Notes under the pieces: generated by a model
What the model was told of the DNA's origin: nothing
Databases searched by the model: none
The model's input: only the letters and a program-made list of their open reading frames with translations
Program-made: the position numbers and the translations under genes
DNA from: Haliclona indistincta
Lineage: Eukaryota > Porifera > Demospongiae > Haplosclerida > Chalinidae
DNA: 64,000 nt
NCBI GenBank assembly: GCA_964017065.1
Contig: OZ024785.1
Coordinates: forward strand, 7,018,167 to 7,082,166
Direction of reading: 5' to 3'
Part shown: piece by piece, positions 33,944-46,654 of the stretch
Position numbering within the stretch: the first letter of the stretch is position 1
Layout: every line of letters starts with the position of its first letter

Positions 33944-34022
33944 TTAACTGATAGCTAAGACAGTACTCATTTATCACTGACATAAAACAATGCATCAATT
34001 CAAATATTCATCATGTATATCA

Positions 34023-37000
34023 TCAGTTATTGATTACATCATCTCTGTATCCAGGCTCAGAATAGCAATTCTTGGTCTCACGTTGTGTACTAAATGCAGC
34101 AAGGGATGTGGCATAATTAGTCGAAGCGAGGTTTCCTCCAGCAATGTACTTGAGGCAACTGAAGATACTCTCAATTGCACTCCCGTTAATACGTAATGGG
34201 GAAATGAAGTGATTAGGATGAGAGTGCAGAAAATCCTTGCACAATTCAATGAAGCCTCTGTACATAATTTGTAGCAAGTCCCAAGTCTATTATAATACAA
34301 GAAATATAATATTTATCTTGAGTCATAAAAACATCACCTGCCAAGCCAGAAATGATTTTTGAAAAGGGCTTCTGAAGTTCACCTCTATTATACAAAATAA
34401 AACAATAAATACTGGAATTATTATTATTGCAAGTATGAGTGCACCTGGGTCAGATGATGAAAAATCATTCTTCCATTTTTCAAAAAAATTGTAACCAGTT
34501 TCCATATTCTTGATAGGCTTAGATTGCATTGAGTCGATTACTGCATGTGACAAGATACCGTCCTCGAAAATATTACTGCAAGCTTTCAAAAACTTGGTGG
34601 TAGCAACATGAGCATCACAAGAGGGATCCTTAGATGCCATCTCTTCTATTGCGGTGATCATGTATGGTTGCTGCAGCATTAGTTGAAAGTATTATAGCAA
34701 TAGTTTCACACAATAATACATGTATCTACATTGTACATGTATGTTGTGTAGCTATATGAATTACTGACCTGCATTATCTTTGCAGGAAGAACATTTAGTC
34801 TAGTCCAGCTATCCCTGACAATGAACGAATATTTCAGTCCATGTACTCGCCGACTAATACCACCCTTGGCTCTGCATAAGTCAGCTTGATACACCCTCTC
34901 GACAGTTCGCCATCCAAATTTGACACCACCAAGCATAAATTCTTTAGTCCCATCAGCTCGAGAACTGTACAAAGCTGCTATCATATTTTTCAACTATAAT
35001 GCAGAAAAAATAAAAATGATATGATAGTTTCAAAGTAACAAATTTGATTACCTGATGAGAAGGACACACAATCAAAAATACTTTCCTGCCATCAAAAGGT
35101 GATTTGAACCATGGACTGATGTCTTCTGAGTCATTGCTTGCACCACATAGAAGCTTCAACAGAGAAAGATTGCTACTTGCCCATCACATACCAAAGCTCG
35201 AATACTAAACCCATACTGAGAGAATGCTAACATTGTCTTGGTGACAATTGAATGCAAGAATTTGCTCTCCATTGTTGATGAAACAGTGAAGTAGGGGCCA
35301 ATGGCATCAAAGTCTGATGATAAATCTCTCCATAAAAATTGAATTACATACGATGTCTTTTGGCATTTCTCATCAGTGTCTAGGCTGTCATAAACATCAT
35401 GGAGGCTTTTGAGATCTTCAGAAGACATGGCATAGCCTACAACAGCAGAATTGGCACTATTCCATATTACTCTCGACTGAACCTGAAATCATATGCAAAT
35501 TGTGAATAAATTGAGTATTTTTTATTCACCTTGACTTCATCCCATATAAGTACACCTTCACCAACTGGAGTACGTTTTGTTTGATCCTTTTTATGTGCGT
35601 CATACTTCTTGGCATACTGCAGCAGCACATCCTCATTAATACCTGGGCCTGTAGCATGTTGATGCATAAATTTATGCAAAGTCCTGTCACACGGCAACTG
35701 TAGTATTCCAAGATTTTTGACTGCTCGATAAGAGGCTGGACTTCTTGAAAAAATTGCCAAAGCTGCATGTGGAAAAACTCACAATCATATATTATGGCAC
35801 AGAATTATAGATAATACCTAGTCTGATAGTAACTGATGACCATTGATTGGTTGACCGTCCTGTCACTATAATAAAACGGATATAAAATGCTTTATTTGTT
35901 ATAAAATTATTCATACCATTCTTTTTTTGATCATTGTAGAATTGTTTAAACATCAGCCACATCTGCTTCCCATATCTCCTTCGCTATTTGACCACGTCCT
36001 TCTTTTGTTCCATCAGCCTCGTTGAAGATTCTCTCCAATTCATGCTGCCCTTCTTCTGAATCATGAATGGAATTGACAAGATTTGCGATTTCATCGTTTT
36101 GCACTTCATTGACTGGAGTCCTATCAATCATCTTCGCAATTTTACACTTCCGACCACAGGTGACTACTTTCTGCAAATTTTCTACTTTAGCTTTTTTACT
36201 AGCTGGACTGAGACGGTCAAAAGGATATCTTGAAGATTCTTTCTGACGTTGACGTTTGTGACCCGGACTAGTAGCTGCATGTGTTTTACTACGAGCGACT
36301 AGCTGCCACTTGAACTTCGTGCACTTCTCACACAGATCTAACTTTTTGATTGGGTTTTTGTTGTACCACATACAACATTCAACATCACGGACAGAATTTG
36401 CTGGCCAATAGCAAGGCTTGGCTCGTTTTAAATCATACCCAATGGTGGTCTTGTACATTGAATAATCTTTGATTCCAGGACATACAACCCAGTGACGATT
36501 GTTCATTCTCTCGAGCAGATTGGTCAACGATATGCACTGATTATCATACGAGCCTTCTTGCACAGTATGATCGTACACTAGACACTTGTACCTGCCAGTG
36601 TCCTCCACTACCATACGCAGTGCATCGTGTGGTCCTAGCTAGTCAGGCGTGGCCTGACCCATCACGTGCCGTATGGGTCAGGAGACACTAGTATCATCGA
36701 GTTGTACACCTTTGCATGAAATCGTGCAATCCAATCAGATTGCAGCAAAGGTCGCGTCACGTCCGGGTGGGTGGTAACTTAACTAACCACAGCGCGAGAA
36801 CTCACCTCTATTATAAATGCAAGCAAGACCGCGATTGAGCGACGAAGATATTGAAAGAGCAGCCACCAAGGCATGTAGGAGATTGGGCTACGACTACGAC
36901 AGGCTGAAAGGAGAACAGTTATTACAACGTGGTTATTAACAAACGACACGTGATTAACTTTATTCATCACTCAATTATTGCGTAGTGCACATTCCAGAGC

Positions 37001-37403
37001 GACAACTCGATTATACTAGTGTCTCCTGACCCATACGTAGACGCGATGGGTCGGGCCACGCCTGACTAGGTCCTAGCACCTCGTCATCTGCTTTGAAACT
37101 CCTAGTTACCAAGACGTATTGCTTCGATTTCCCATCTGTTATCGCTGTAACAATGTTGGCTTGTAGTAGAAAATATTTGCGGCGAATGAAGCTCACTATC
37201 TCCTCGAACGGAGCTGTTCCAAGGTCGTTCCCAGTTACACCAGGAAGAGGAACAACTTGCCGCGGCGAGAGTTGATTGTCAGGCTTATCGTGCTGGTTAG
37301 CTAGGCGCTTGGCCAACAATCGAGGCGATCGCCTGGGAGTGATCGCGAGCGGCACTAGTCTATGAACTAGCATTCTTCGAGGAGTACTCACTTCGGCTTC
37401 CAT
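34023..37403 (-). pseudogene. P-element/THAP9-like transposase (interrupted)
   Basis: Exons, approximate: 37403-37069, 36634-35946, 35867-35821, 35767-35530, 35491-35180, 35160-35052, 34994-34769, 34670-34448, 34380-34338 and 34277-34023. Recognisable blocks in order are a Cys cluster (CMWYNK...LCEKCTKFK), SPASYRAVKNLGILQLPC, VLIWDEVKVNKKYS (first catalytic Asp region), LVCDG, GGVKFGWRTVERVY, and the C-terminal LRINGSAIESIFS...YIAGGNL. That order matches P-type transposases. No N-terminal THAP finger is seen. A MITE splits the first exon, and a +1 frame change occurs near 35946, so this copy is not active as written. Confidence 0.72.
36635..37068. mobile_element. MITE inside the P-like transposase exon
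   Basis: Inverted ends CTAGTCAGGCGTGG / complement enclose about 434 bases. GTCCTAG is repeated directly on both sides. Its removal leaves one copy of the target and a continuous reading frame in the host exon. Confidence 0.8.
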
Positions 37404-38384
37404 CTTGTGAACGAACGCGTGTACGCAGAGGAGGTTGGAAGCATTAGTATGCGCACGTGATTGTAGGATGTTATTATGCGCACGTGATTTCGAATGAGCA
37501 TAGCTAACGTTCCATCGTGAGGCGTGGCTCATTGGCGCTAGCATACAGCACTAGTACTCATTCGTGGATTCTTTCTAAAATGGTATTGCGTAGAGCTTGA
37601 TTACTGGTCTTACTTAAAGATATGATCTTAGAATAATTGGTTTAGCTATTTGCATAGTGCACTGCACACCAGTTTCTGTGCTTTGTATGTCGTGAAATCT
37701 AGGAAGAAGTGGCACAACTCCAGTATACAGCACACTTGTGCTGGATTCAGGAATCTTTCTTCTGTGAAACAGCTTAAATTTAAGCAACTTTCTTAGTTCT
37801 AGCTCTGACCAGGTCTCGTCAGCTGTATACTGGGTTTTGCAGATAACAATGGAGCTGTCTCTTCGCTCGCCGTTTTAAACGCCAAGATTTTGCTTCAGGA
37901 CGTCTGTAGTAGGCTTGTGAATAAGCTGATTGCTTGCACGAACAATAACTGTAGTGTTTTCCACAGTTAAGAATCGTCACTACTTTCTCGCCCATAGCAG
38001 CTCAGGAACCCCTGGGTTGGATCGGGTAGATCGCATATTTGTAATCTGCTGCGCAAGAGCTTTCGATTCATACTAAACTCGTTAAATTCTGTCCAGAGAA
38101 TAGCGTAAAATTGACAACTAAGATTCGCCATACATTTTGATTTGGAGAGAATTTACAAGCCACAAGTCACATGACTGAACATTAATGCTTCCAACCTCCT
38201 CTGGCGTGTACGTGTCAGGAGCACATGAACAGAAGGAGCGTGCAACTGTAAACCGCGCGTTAGTGCCAACAGTGTATAATTAGATTCACAGATGTGTGCT
38301 CAGAACTTCCATATTTGGAAGTTTTTGTGCTTCATTAAATATGCGTGACGTACGTTCTGTGCACGTGATACATAATAGATCTAA
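37404..38384. other. Non-coding stretch upstream of the transposase
   Basis: No gene seen. The part 38212-38262 matches the inverse of 51730-51780. The rest has no repeat or motif I recognise. Confidence 0.45.
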
Positions 38385-38399
38385 GTGCGGCAAGAGAGG

Positions 38400-41300
38400 A
38401 TGGCGCGAACCCCTCGACGTCTTAGTCAGGCCAGCTCCAAGAGAAAGCTGATCATGCTGTCTCCCCGGCGGATTCGTTTACAACAAGTGAAGAACTCGCC
38501 CGTGAGGAGCGCAATGAAAGCTTGGATGACCGTATTCAAGCTGAGCAACACCAGGTTAACAAGGTTAACAAGAACGGGATAAATTGAACATGGCGGGTAA
38601 CTCCAAGCAGTGTTGCAGATGCAACAAATCTGGTTTATGCCGAGGCTGTGCCTGTACAAAGGCTAATTCACCTTTTTATAACTGCCTTCCGGGAAAAATC
38701 GGACGTTGTGTCAATCGTAATTCTTGTCCAGTGAGTCCCGTGAACATTCAGGTTCCAGCGCGACTGCGACCTCCAGCCGCCGACACAGCCACCTATGATC
38801 TAACCATCGCTAGTGGCTCAGTCGACGACAACTCTCTCCAATCTATCTTTCCTATCCCTGTATTGCCAGTAGAGTCCCCTTCTTTGTCTCTATCCGCCCC
38901 AAGACCGTCACCGTCATTCACATTTTTCAAATCGCCGCTGGCAGCTGCAACCACAGCACCTCTATTCTCCCTTCCCTTCTCCTCGCGCGGACTAGGTGCT
39001 TTCACTGACTTCAACTTGCCAGCTTTCTCATCTATCAAGACAGTATCTCCGTTGGTCAGTTGCACTCCACCAGCTCCACCCGATAGCCCGCGACCAAATT
39101 CTCCGCCTACCGGCTGCAGCTCGCCCACTCACTTTGAGCTTCCCTATTTTGAACCTCTTAACAACTCTGTGTTTACTTGGGGCTCTCATTCTGCCGACTC
39201 GTTCATCAAACTACTCGACGATACTTACTCTGAGGTTGTTCACTGGAAAAAGAACTGCTTTACTATTCCATATGGCAAAGCTGGTAAAGAGTTCACCTCA
39301 GAGCTATCCAGACTCTACAGTTCCTTTAGTGCTGGTTCTAGTTTAGAATCAATCGCCCTAAAAGCCGCTACTGTTCTCCCTCTACTCCTACTCCAAAAGC
39401 CACACCGATCCTCAAAGTCAAAAGACCACATCTCCTGTCTCACTAAGAGAATGGTACTTTGGAAGAATGGTCAGTTGAATCAGCTGGTGCTTGAGGGAAG
39501 AGCCATCCAAAATCGACTCCCCAAACTAGATTCCAAATACTCCCAAGATGATCTCTCCCGTAAGTTTGCGAACCTGATGTTTGTTGGAAAGACAAAACAA
39601 GCTCTCGATCTATTATCAAATGGTATGAGAGGCGGTATCATCCATCTTGACAGCCTTTCCAATCCTAATGATCAAAGTTCACCAACCGTCAAAGATATCC
39701 TTGTATCCAAACATCCGAACAATCAGCCCGTCCATCCAGATTGCATTCCCTCCTCTGATCCTGATCCTCCTCATCCTATAATCTTTGACTCCATTGATGG
39801 AAATGCTATTCGAACTGCTGCCCTCAATATACATGGTTCCTCTGGTCCTTCATGTCTAGATGCCCATGCATGGAGAAGACTGTGCACATCTTTTAAAGGT
39901 GCTTCCATTGATCTCTGCAATTCACTTGCCTGTGTCGCAAGGAGACTATGCACCTCCTATGTTGACCCCAAGTCAGTCTCTTCCTTTCTTGCCTGTCGTC
40001 TGATAGCACTTGAAAAGTGCCCAGGAGTCCGACCAATCGGTATTGGCGACACTGCCTGGAGGATAGTCGCCAAAGCAGTTCTTAGTGTTGTCAAACCAGA
40101 TATCCAACATGCTTCTGGCTGTCTCCAAATGTGTGGGGGACAAATATCTGGTATTGAGGCTGCTGTCCACGCCATAAGATCTGCATTTGACAATGAAGGT
40201 TGTGAGGCGGTTCTGCTAGCTGATGCTAGCAATGCCTTCAACTCACTAAACAGATTGACTGCTCTTCATAACATTCAACGACTTTGCCCTCCTCTCGCTA
40301 CCATCCTGATCAACACATACCGATCCCCCACTGACCTTTTTGTTGACGGTGAAGTCCTGCTCTCTCAAGAGGGAACCACTCAAGGCGATCCCCTTGCGAT
40401 GCCTATGTACGCTCTCGCCACCATTCCCCTGATTAAACAGCTTCAAGGAGACAGCACTCAAGTCTGGTACGCGGATGATGCTGCTGCTGCGGGTAAAATA
40501 TCATGCCTACGTGACTGGTGGGACAAGCTCTCTCTTCTTGGTCCAAAGTTTGGGTACTATATACCCAAACCCATCAAAATCCTGGCTTATCACCAAAGAG
40601 TCTTTCCTCTCTGATGCAAATACCATTTTTGCTCACACCGGAGTTAACATAACATCTCAAGGAAGACCTTATCTTGGTGCTGCTATTGGGACCAGAGAGT
40701 TCGTTGCCTCACATGTCAACTCCAAAGTTGAAGAGTGGATCTCATGCATCCAACACCTCACCACAATTGCCAAATCTCAACCTCATGCTGCTTTCTCTGC
40801 ATTTACGCATGGGCTGTCTAGTAAATGGACTTACATTAGCCGCACCACCCCTAACATCAGTGATCTATTACTACCTCTTGACAATGCCATCCGCTCGTTA
40901 CTCCTCCCTGAACTGACCGGTCAGCCTCCACCAAGCGACATTCTCACCCGTCTCTTTGCCTTACCTGCAAGATTAGGAGGGTTAGGAATTAAAATTCCAT
41001 CAATGGCTTCTGAACGAGAGTACCTATCCTCCATTCAGGCAACCAGTGCACTAATTAACAAAATTCTCCTCCAAACTGAAAAATACAGCGAAGACACCTT
41101 GACCGCCCAACTACATGCCAAGTCATTGATTCGCAGTAATGACAGCTCCTACAATTCAAACACAGCCAAATCTATCTGCTCTCTACTTCCACAATCCCTC
41201 AATAAACCTGTCTCCCTTGCACAAGAGCAAGGCGCTTCCACCTGGTTGACTGTCCTCCCTCTCGAAGAGCACGGCTTCTCCTTACATAAAGGTGCCTTTC

Positions 41301-41830
41301 GTGATGCTCTCGCTCTTCGTTACGGCTGATCCCTCATGAACATCTCATCACACTGTGCCTGCGGAAACAAACTTACCACTGAACATGCGTTTTCTTGTGC
41401 AAAAGGTGGCTTCCCTTCGATCAGACATAACGAGATCCGAGATATAACCGCTTCTCTTCTCACCGAGGTCTGCAATAATGTCTCCATCGAACCTGAATTA
41501 CAACCCCTCTCAAGTGAGACATTTCATCTTGCCTCAGCAATCACTGATGATGGTGCTCGCCTCGATATTGGAGCTGATGGCTTTTGGGGTAGTTCTTCCC
41601 AGAGAACCCTCTTCGATGTGAGAGTATTTAATCCCCTCGCACCTTCAAATAGCCATACCTCCATCAAGTCCTGCTATCGCAAGCATGAACTTGAAAAGAA
41701 GAGAGCCTACTCGCAGAGAGTAAGAGAGGTCGAGCATGCTTCTTTCACCCCCCTCGTCCTATCAGCTACTGGTGGGTTTGCAAATGAGGCAAAGACCTTT
41801 TTACAAGCGGCTGGCTTCAATGCATGCTGA
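38400..41830 (+). pseudogene. Non-LTR retrotransposon, restriction-like endonuclease type
   Basis: The N-terminal part has a Cys cluster (CCRCNKSGLCRGCACTK, 38612-38662) and a Pro/Ser-rich linker. The reverse transcriptase follows, with motif A LLADASNAFNSLNR (near 40216), motif B TTQGDPLAMP (near 40377) and motif C WYADDA (near 40466). The frame shifts by one base near 40560. Continuing in the new frame are the thumb (LPARLGGLGIKIPS) and a TGA at 41327 where LRYG is expected to be followed by Trp. Then come the CCHC knuckle CACGNKLTTEHAFSC and ARLDIGADGFW...TLFDVRVFNP, which fits a PD-(D/E)XK endonuclease. Stop at 41828-41830. At least two inactivating lesions. R2/CRE-like by layout; the clade is not assigned. 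Confidence 0.75.
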
Positions 41831-41999
41831 TAAACGGGACCAACGCTACTCCACCACAACCTTCTGGTTAAGATGCCGTATCAGCTTCTCTTTGCTAAGG
41901 TCAGCCATCAGATCTATAAGGGGGTCGAGATCTTCAAGGGGACATGCCATCAGACCCTCCACTACTTCCACAGATGTCATTGTCTCTGAAGCATGTATT

Positions 42000-42117
42000 T
42001 ATAATTAAATTATTTCTCCAAGACACTGTCTTTATCTCTATCTATTAGGTATCTTATTATAATTATTATTTAAGATTATATTATTATAATATTATAATAT
42101 TTATTATTATATAACCA
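42000..42117. repeat. AT-rich 3' tail
   Basis: TTA/ATT-rich low-complexity tract after the retrotransposon ORF, probably its 3' end. Confidence 0.6.
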
Positions 42118-45100
42118 AAGGTGCTGATGCCTCGGTGGAATTCCATAGTACACAGCTGTACTAGCTACAGTAAACTCCACCTATTATACAAGCTATAGCA
42201 TAATTCCTGTACAGTAAAAAGCACCAAAGCGGTGCTGATACTTCGGTGCAGTCATAAAACTAAAAGTTATAGAAACATACATAAATATATCTACCATTAC
42301 AGTAAACTATCTACCATTCTACAATACAGCAACTGAACAGCTGCATGTATACATGATTTCTGTACAGCAAACATACACAGCAACAAACTGCAGCTGTTAT
42401 ACCTTGCTGTACAACAATCACAATGCAGTATAATAGTTATTCAATGCAATTCCTGTATGATGAAATTAAAGCTGAAGAGCGCTGCAACAAGCTGCAATAC
42501 AGCATTGTATGCAGAATAAGCTAGTGGGTTGCAACTATGCAATCAGAAGCCTAGAAGTGCTAACCACATGGAATTCAGTTGGGCGTGCCTACAATCAACA
42601 CAGCACGTGAGCGCTGGTTGCTAGCTTGCTGAAGCTGGCGCTGCTTTAGTCTAGCAGCTAACCCTCCCGCCTACTGATAATTGGATGGACGGCGGAGAGG
42701 GTCTAGCAAACATTGCCATTCATTGATTTTTGAACCGCGTTACGATTAGCAGGGCGTTGCCTCCAACCGCGTGTATACACTGCTTCTACATGTTTAATCA
42801 TATTCATAATAATAACAAAGCCACGAAGAATGAATATCATTTTCCTCTGGGAGGAAAATGATATTCATTACGAATCTGATTGGTCAGTTGAAAACTATGA
42901 ATGGCAATGTTTGCTAGACCCTCTCCGCCGTCCATCCAATTATCAGTAGGCGGGAGGGTTAGCTGCTAGACTAGCGCTGCTTTAGTTATGCCTCGGTGGG
43001 CGGAGCCACGAGGCATACAGTAATCGTGGTGTCAGTCAGTCATTATGCCTCGGTGGGCGGAGCCACGAGGCATACAGTAGTCGTGTTGTGTGTGTGTGTG
43101 TATCTGTCCGTAGCCGGCATAGCGCATCGCACGCTAAAAACTAAGCGCTGATATCAGCAACACAGGTAGAAATCGCTATTTGCTCGGAACTGTATTGATA
43201 AATTGTTGGTTCTAAAGCTCCGTTCGTGAGTTATGGCGTGAGATGCTTACCTCGATGGCTGTTCCCGGCTATCTGGACTCCTCTAAAGACAAAACATTTT
43301 ACAGCGGACTGCCTTACAGCTAGTGAGTTCGTTTGTACTAGAAAACAGCTTGGTAGGTCCAGCGAAATTCTCTCGAAGGCCTACAGCTCGAGCTTGAGCT
43401 CGCCGGCTTGAGCTACAGTAGTTGCTGATGATCTAGAGTTCTCCGTAGACACAGTTGACTGCCTAGAAACTGATAAGTCACAGGATAGCAGCGTATTTCT
43501 AAAGAAATTGTGTAAGCAAGGTATGGACGCTATCTCGCTCGTGTATGTGCTGGGCTGTGCCGTCGAATTGAACTTTATAGACACGCCCAGTTGAATTAGT
43601 GGTCAGCACTGATTGGCTTCTGATTGCATAACTATTATACTGCATTGTGATTGCTTTACAGAAAGGTACCAACAGCTGTGTATGTGATTCAAATGGTGGC
43701 ATTCCACCGAGGCATCAGCACCTTTGGTGCCTAGTTCTGTCTGTCGCAACGATTTCTCGTAGCTCGTTGAAAACTAATCGCTGAAAAAAGCAATACGGGT
43801 AGAAATCGATACTTGCTCGGATCTGAATTTCAGAAGTTTGATTTTAAAGCTTAGTGCGTAAGTTACCGCGTGAATTGCTAACGGCTGGTTCGGTTTTGTA
43901 GCGTACGCTGAAAGTTAAGCTCTGAAACTAGCAATATAAGTAGAACACGGTATTATCTCGCTTTAGAACATTGGAAAACTTTATACGAAGCTTAGTTCGT
44001 GAGTTATGGCGCAATTTGCTCACTCGCGATTGATCATGGCTGTGCTGGCGATCTGTAGTTCTTCAAAGGCAAAGCTATCCACAGTTGACTACCTAGAAGC
44101 TGATAGCTAGGTTAGACAGGATAGCAGCGCAGGTCCAGAGAAATTGTGTAAGCAAGTTATGGAAGTATGCATGGGCTGTACTGAACAATGTAGACACGCC
44201 CTGTTGATTTGTGGTTAGCACTGATTGGCTTCTGATTGCATAACTAAAGCACTGCATTGTGATTGCTGTACAGAAATCCTGTATACATACTGGCATCTGC
44301 AGTTGCTGTGTTTGTGGAATGGTGGATAGTTGTGTTTGTGGATATAGTGTCATTTGTGCTGTCATAATTATGCATCTGCTAATTGAATGCCATACATGAT
44401 ACATGTACTGCACCGAGGCATCTGCACCTTTGGTGCTTCATTAGCGATAGCACGATTGATTTCTCAGCACTCACTGTACTACCTTGAGTAAAGAATTGTC
44501 TTACAAGCTGTGAAGAAGACTATAGTAGACAGCTTTATCCTCAGCGAAGTCCCACAATGCTGAGCGAGTCCAGCAATGCCATTCAAGGTAACGAAGCTTT
44601 GGAACCAAAAGTCTATCAATTCAATTCCGAGGCAACACCGAGTTGAACATGTATTGCAAGTATCAGCGCTTAGTTTTCCGCCGACGCGGAGTTCTGCCTG
44701 CGGACAGAATGAAAAATAGCACCTAAGGTGCAGATGCCTCGGTGGAATGACACTATCCACCATTCCACAAACACAGCAACTGCAGATGCATGTATACAGG
44801 ATTTCTGTACAGCAATCAACAAAGCAGTGCTTTAGTTATGCAATCAGAAGCCAATCAGTGCTAACCACAATTGAACTGGGCGTGTCTACAGTGTTTACCA
44901 CAGCACACGCATACCACGAGCGAGATAGCTTCCATAGCTTGCTTACACGATTTCTCTGGACCTGCGCTGCCATCCTGTAGTAAATTTCTAACCTATCAGC
45001 TTCTAGGCAGTCAACTGTGAACAGCTTTGCCTTTGGAGAAGTCCAGATCGCCAGCAACGGTAAAACAAAGTAGGCAAATCACGCCATAACTCGAGAATGA

Positions 45101-46435
45101 AGCTTTGTATCGAACTTTCGCTAGTTCACATCCGAGATAATACCGAGTTCTACCTCTATTGCAAGTTTCAGAGCTCACCGTTCAGCGTGCGCTGCAAAAA
45201 TAGTGTAACAGACAGACTGACTGACAGACAGACAGAAAAATAGCACCATAGGTGCTGATGCCTCGGTTGATTGACATTATATCCACAAACACAACTATCC
45301 ACCATTCCACAAACACAGCAACTGCAGATGCATGCATACAGGATTTCTGTACAGCAGTCACAATGCAGTGCTTTAGTTATGCAATCAGAAGCCAATCATG
45401 CAGTGCCGACCACAATTCAACTGGGCGTGTCTACAATGTTCATTACAGCACACGCATACCACAAGCGAGATAGCTTCCATAGCTTGCTTACACGATTTCT
45501 CTGGACCTGCGCTGCTATCCTGTAGTAAAATTCTAACCTATCAGCTTCTAGGCAGTCAACTGTGGACAGCCTTGCCTTCGGAGAAGTCCAGATCGCCAGC
45601 AACGGCAAACAAAGTAAGCAAATCGCGCCATAACTCTAGAACAAAGCTTTGTATCTAAATTTCGCTAGTTCACATTCGAGATAATGTCGATTTCTACCTG
45701 CATTGCAAGTTTCAGAGCTTACCTTTCAACGTGCGCCGCAAAAATGAAGCACCTAAGGTGCAGATGCCTCGGTGGAATGACATTATATCCACAAACACAA
45801 CTATCCACCATTCCACTAACACAGCAACTGCAGATGCATGCATACAGGATTTCTGTACAGCAGTCACAATGCAGTGCTTTAGTTATGCAATCAGAAGCCA
45901 ATCATGCAGTGCTGACCACAATTCAACTGGGCGTGTCTACAATGTTCATTACACGCATACCACGAGCGAGATAGCTTCCATAGCTTGCTTACACGATTTC
46001 TCTGGACCTGCGCTGCTATCCTGTAGTAAAGTCTAACCTATCAGCTTCCAGCCAGTCAACTGTGGACAGCTCTGCCTTTGGAGAAGTCCAGATAGCCAGC
46101 AACGGTAAACAAAGTAAGCAAACCGCGCCATAACTCTAGAACAAAGCTTTGCATGGAACTTTCGCTAGTTCACAACCGAGATAATATTGATTTCTACCTG
46201 CAGTGCAAGTTTCAGAGCTTACCTTCCAGCGTGCGCCGCAAAAATGGTGTAACAGACAGACAGAACGACAGACAGACAGACAGACATCGCGATTACAGTA
46301 TGCCTCGTGGCTCCGCCCACCGAGGCATAATGATGTAACAGACAGACAGAACGACAGACAACCCGATTACAGTATGCCTCGTGGCTCCGCCCACCGAGGC
46401 ATAATGAATGAATGACAAACCGACGAACTACTGTA
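42118..46435. repeat. Satellite-like repeats, about 510-bp units
   Basis: Head-to-tail units begin GGTGC(T/A)GATGCCTCGGT after a GCACCTWAGGTGC boundary. Clear starts are 44719, 45243 and 45749; more diverged copies lie between 42118 and 44440. Units end in (CAGA)n. A near-palindrome, GCCTCGGTGGGCGGAGCCAC and on, occurs at about 42988, 43045, 46303 and 46373. The section 43090-43730 is nearly identical to 63415-63990. Short frames in it repeat from unit to unit and show no gene. Confidence 0.8.
42647..42973. mobile_element. MITE with 9-10-base target duplication (Mutator-like)
   Basis: Ends TAGTCTAGCAGCTAACCC and complement, with terminal arms of about 75 bases. GCGCTGCTT is repeated on both sides. 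An inner palindrome lies at 42833-42869. Confidence 0.8.
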
Positions 46436-46534
46436 CAGCGCTTTGAATAGATCTTGCAACGCGATGTCAAACCGGAAGTAAATACGTCACACATACGTTG
46501 ACCAATTGGACACGGATGGTCACGCGGACACTTC

Positions 46535-46654
46535 ATGACTTCTATTGAACCAGAACGAACAAGCGCCTACAGCGAAGATCTTCGCTGGAGGATGGTATGG
46601 CAGAAAGAAGCTCTAGGCCATACTTACGAAGGAGTGGCGAAAAACTTAGGAGTA
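46535..46654 (+). pseudogene. IS630/Tc1-type transposase, N-terminal part
   Basis: Forty codons from ATG 46535 hold the first helix-turn-helix (AYSEDLRWRMVWQKEALGH, then GVAKNLGV). They end exactly at the TA into which the pogo element went. The frame resumes in phase at 49455. Confidence 0.85.

Noticed and set aside
38793..39128. Gly-rich minus frame
   Set aside because: Antisense of the Pro/Ser-rich linker of the retrotransposon ORF.
44479..46036. Repeated short frames in the satellite
   Set aside because: The same frames recur in every unit with frameshifts and stops and show no domain; the repeat explains them.
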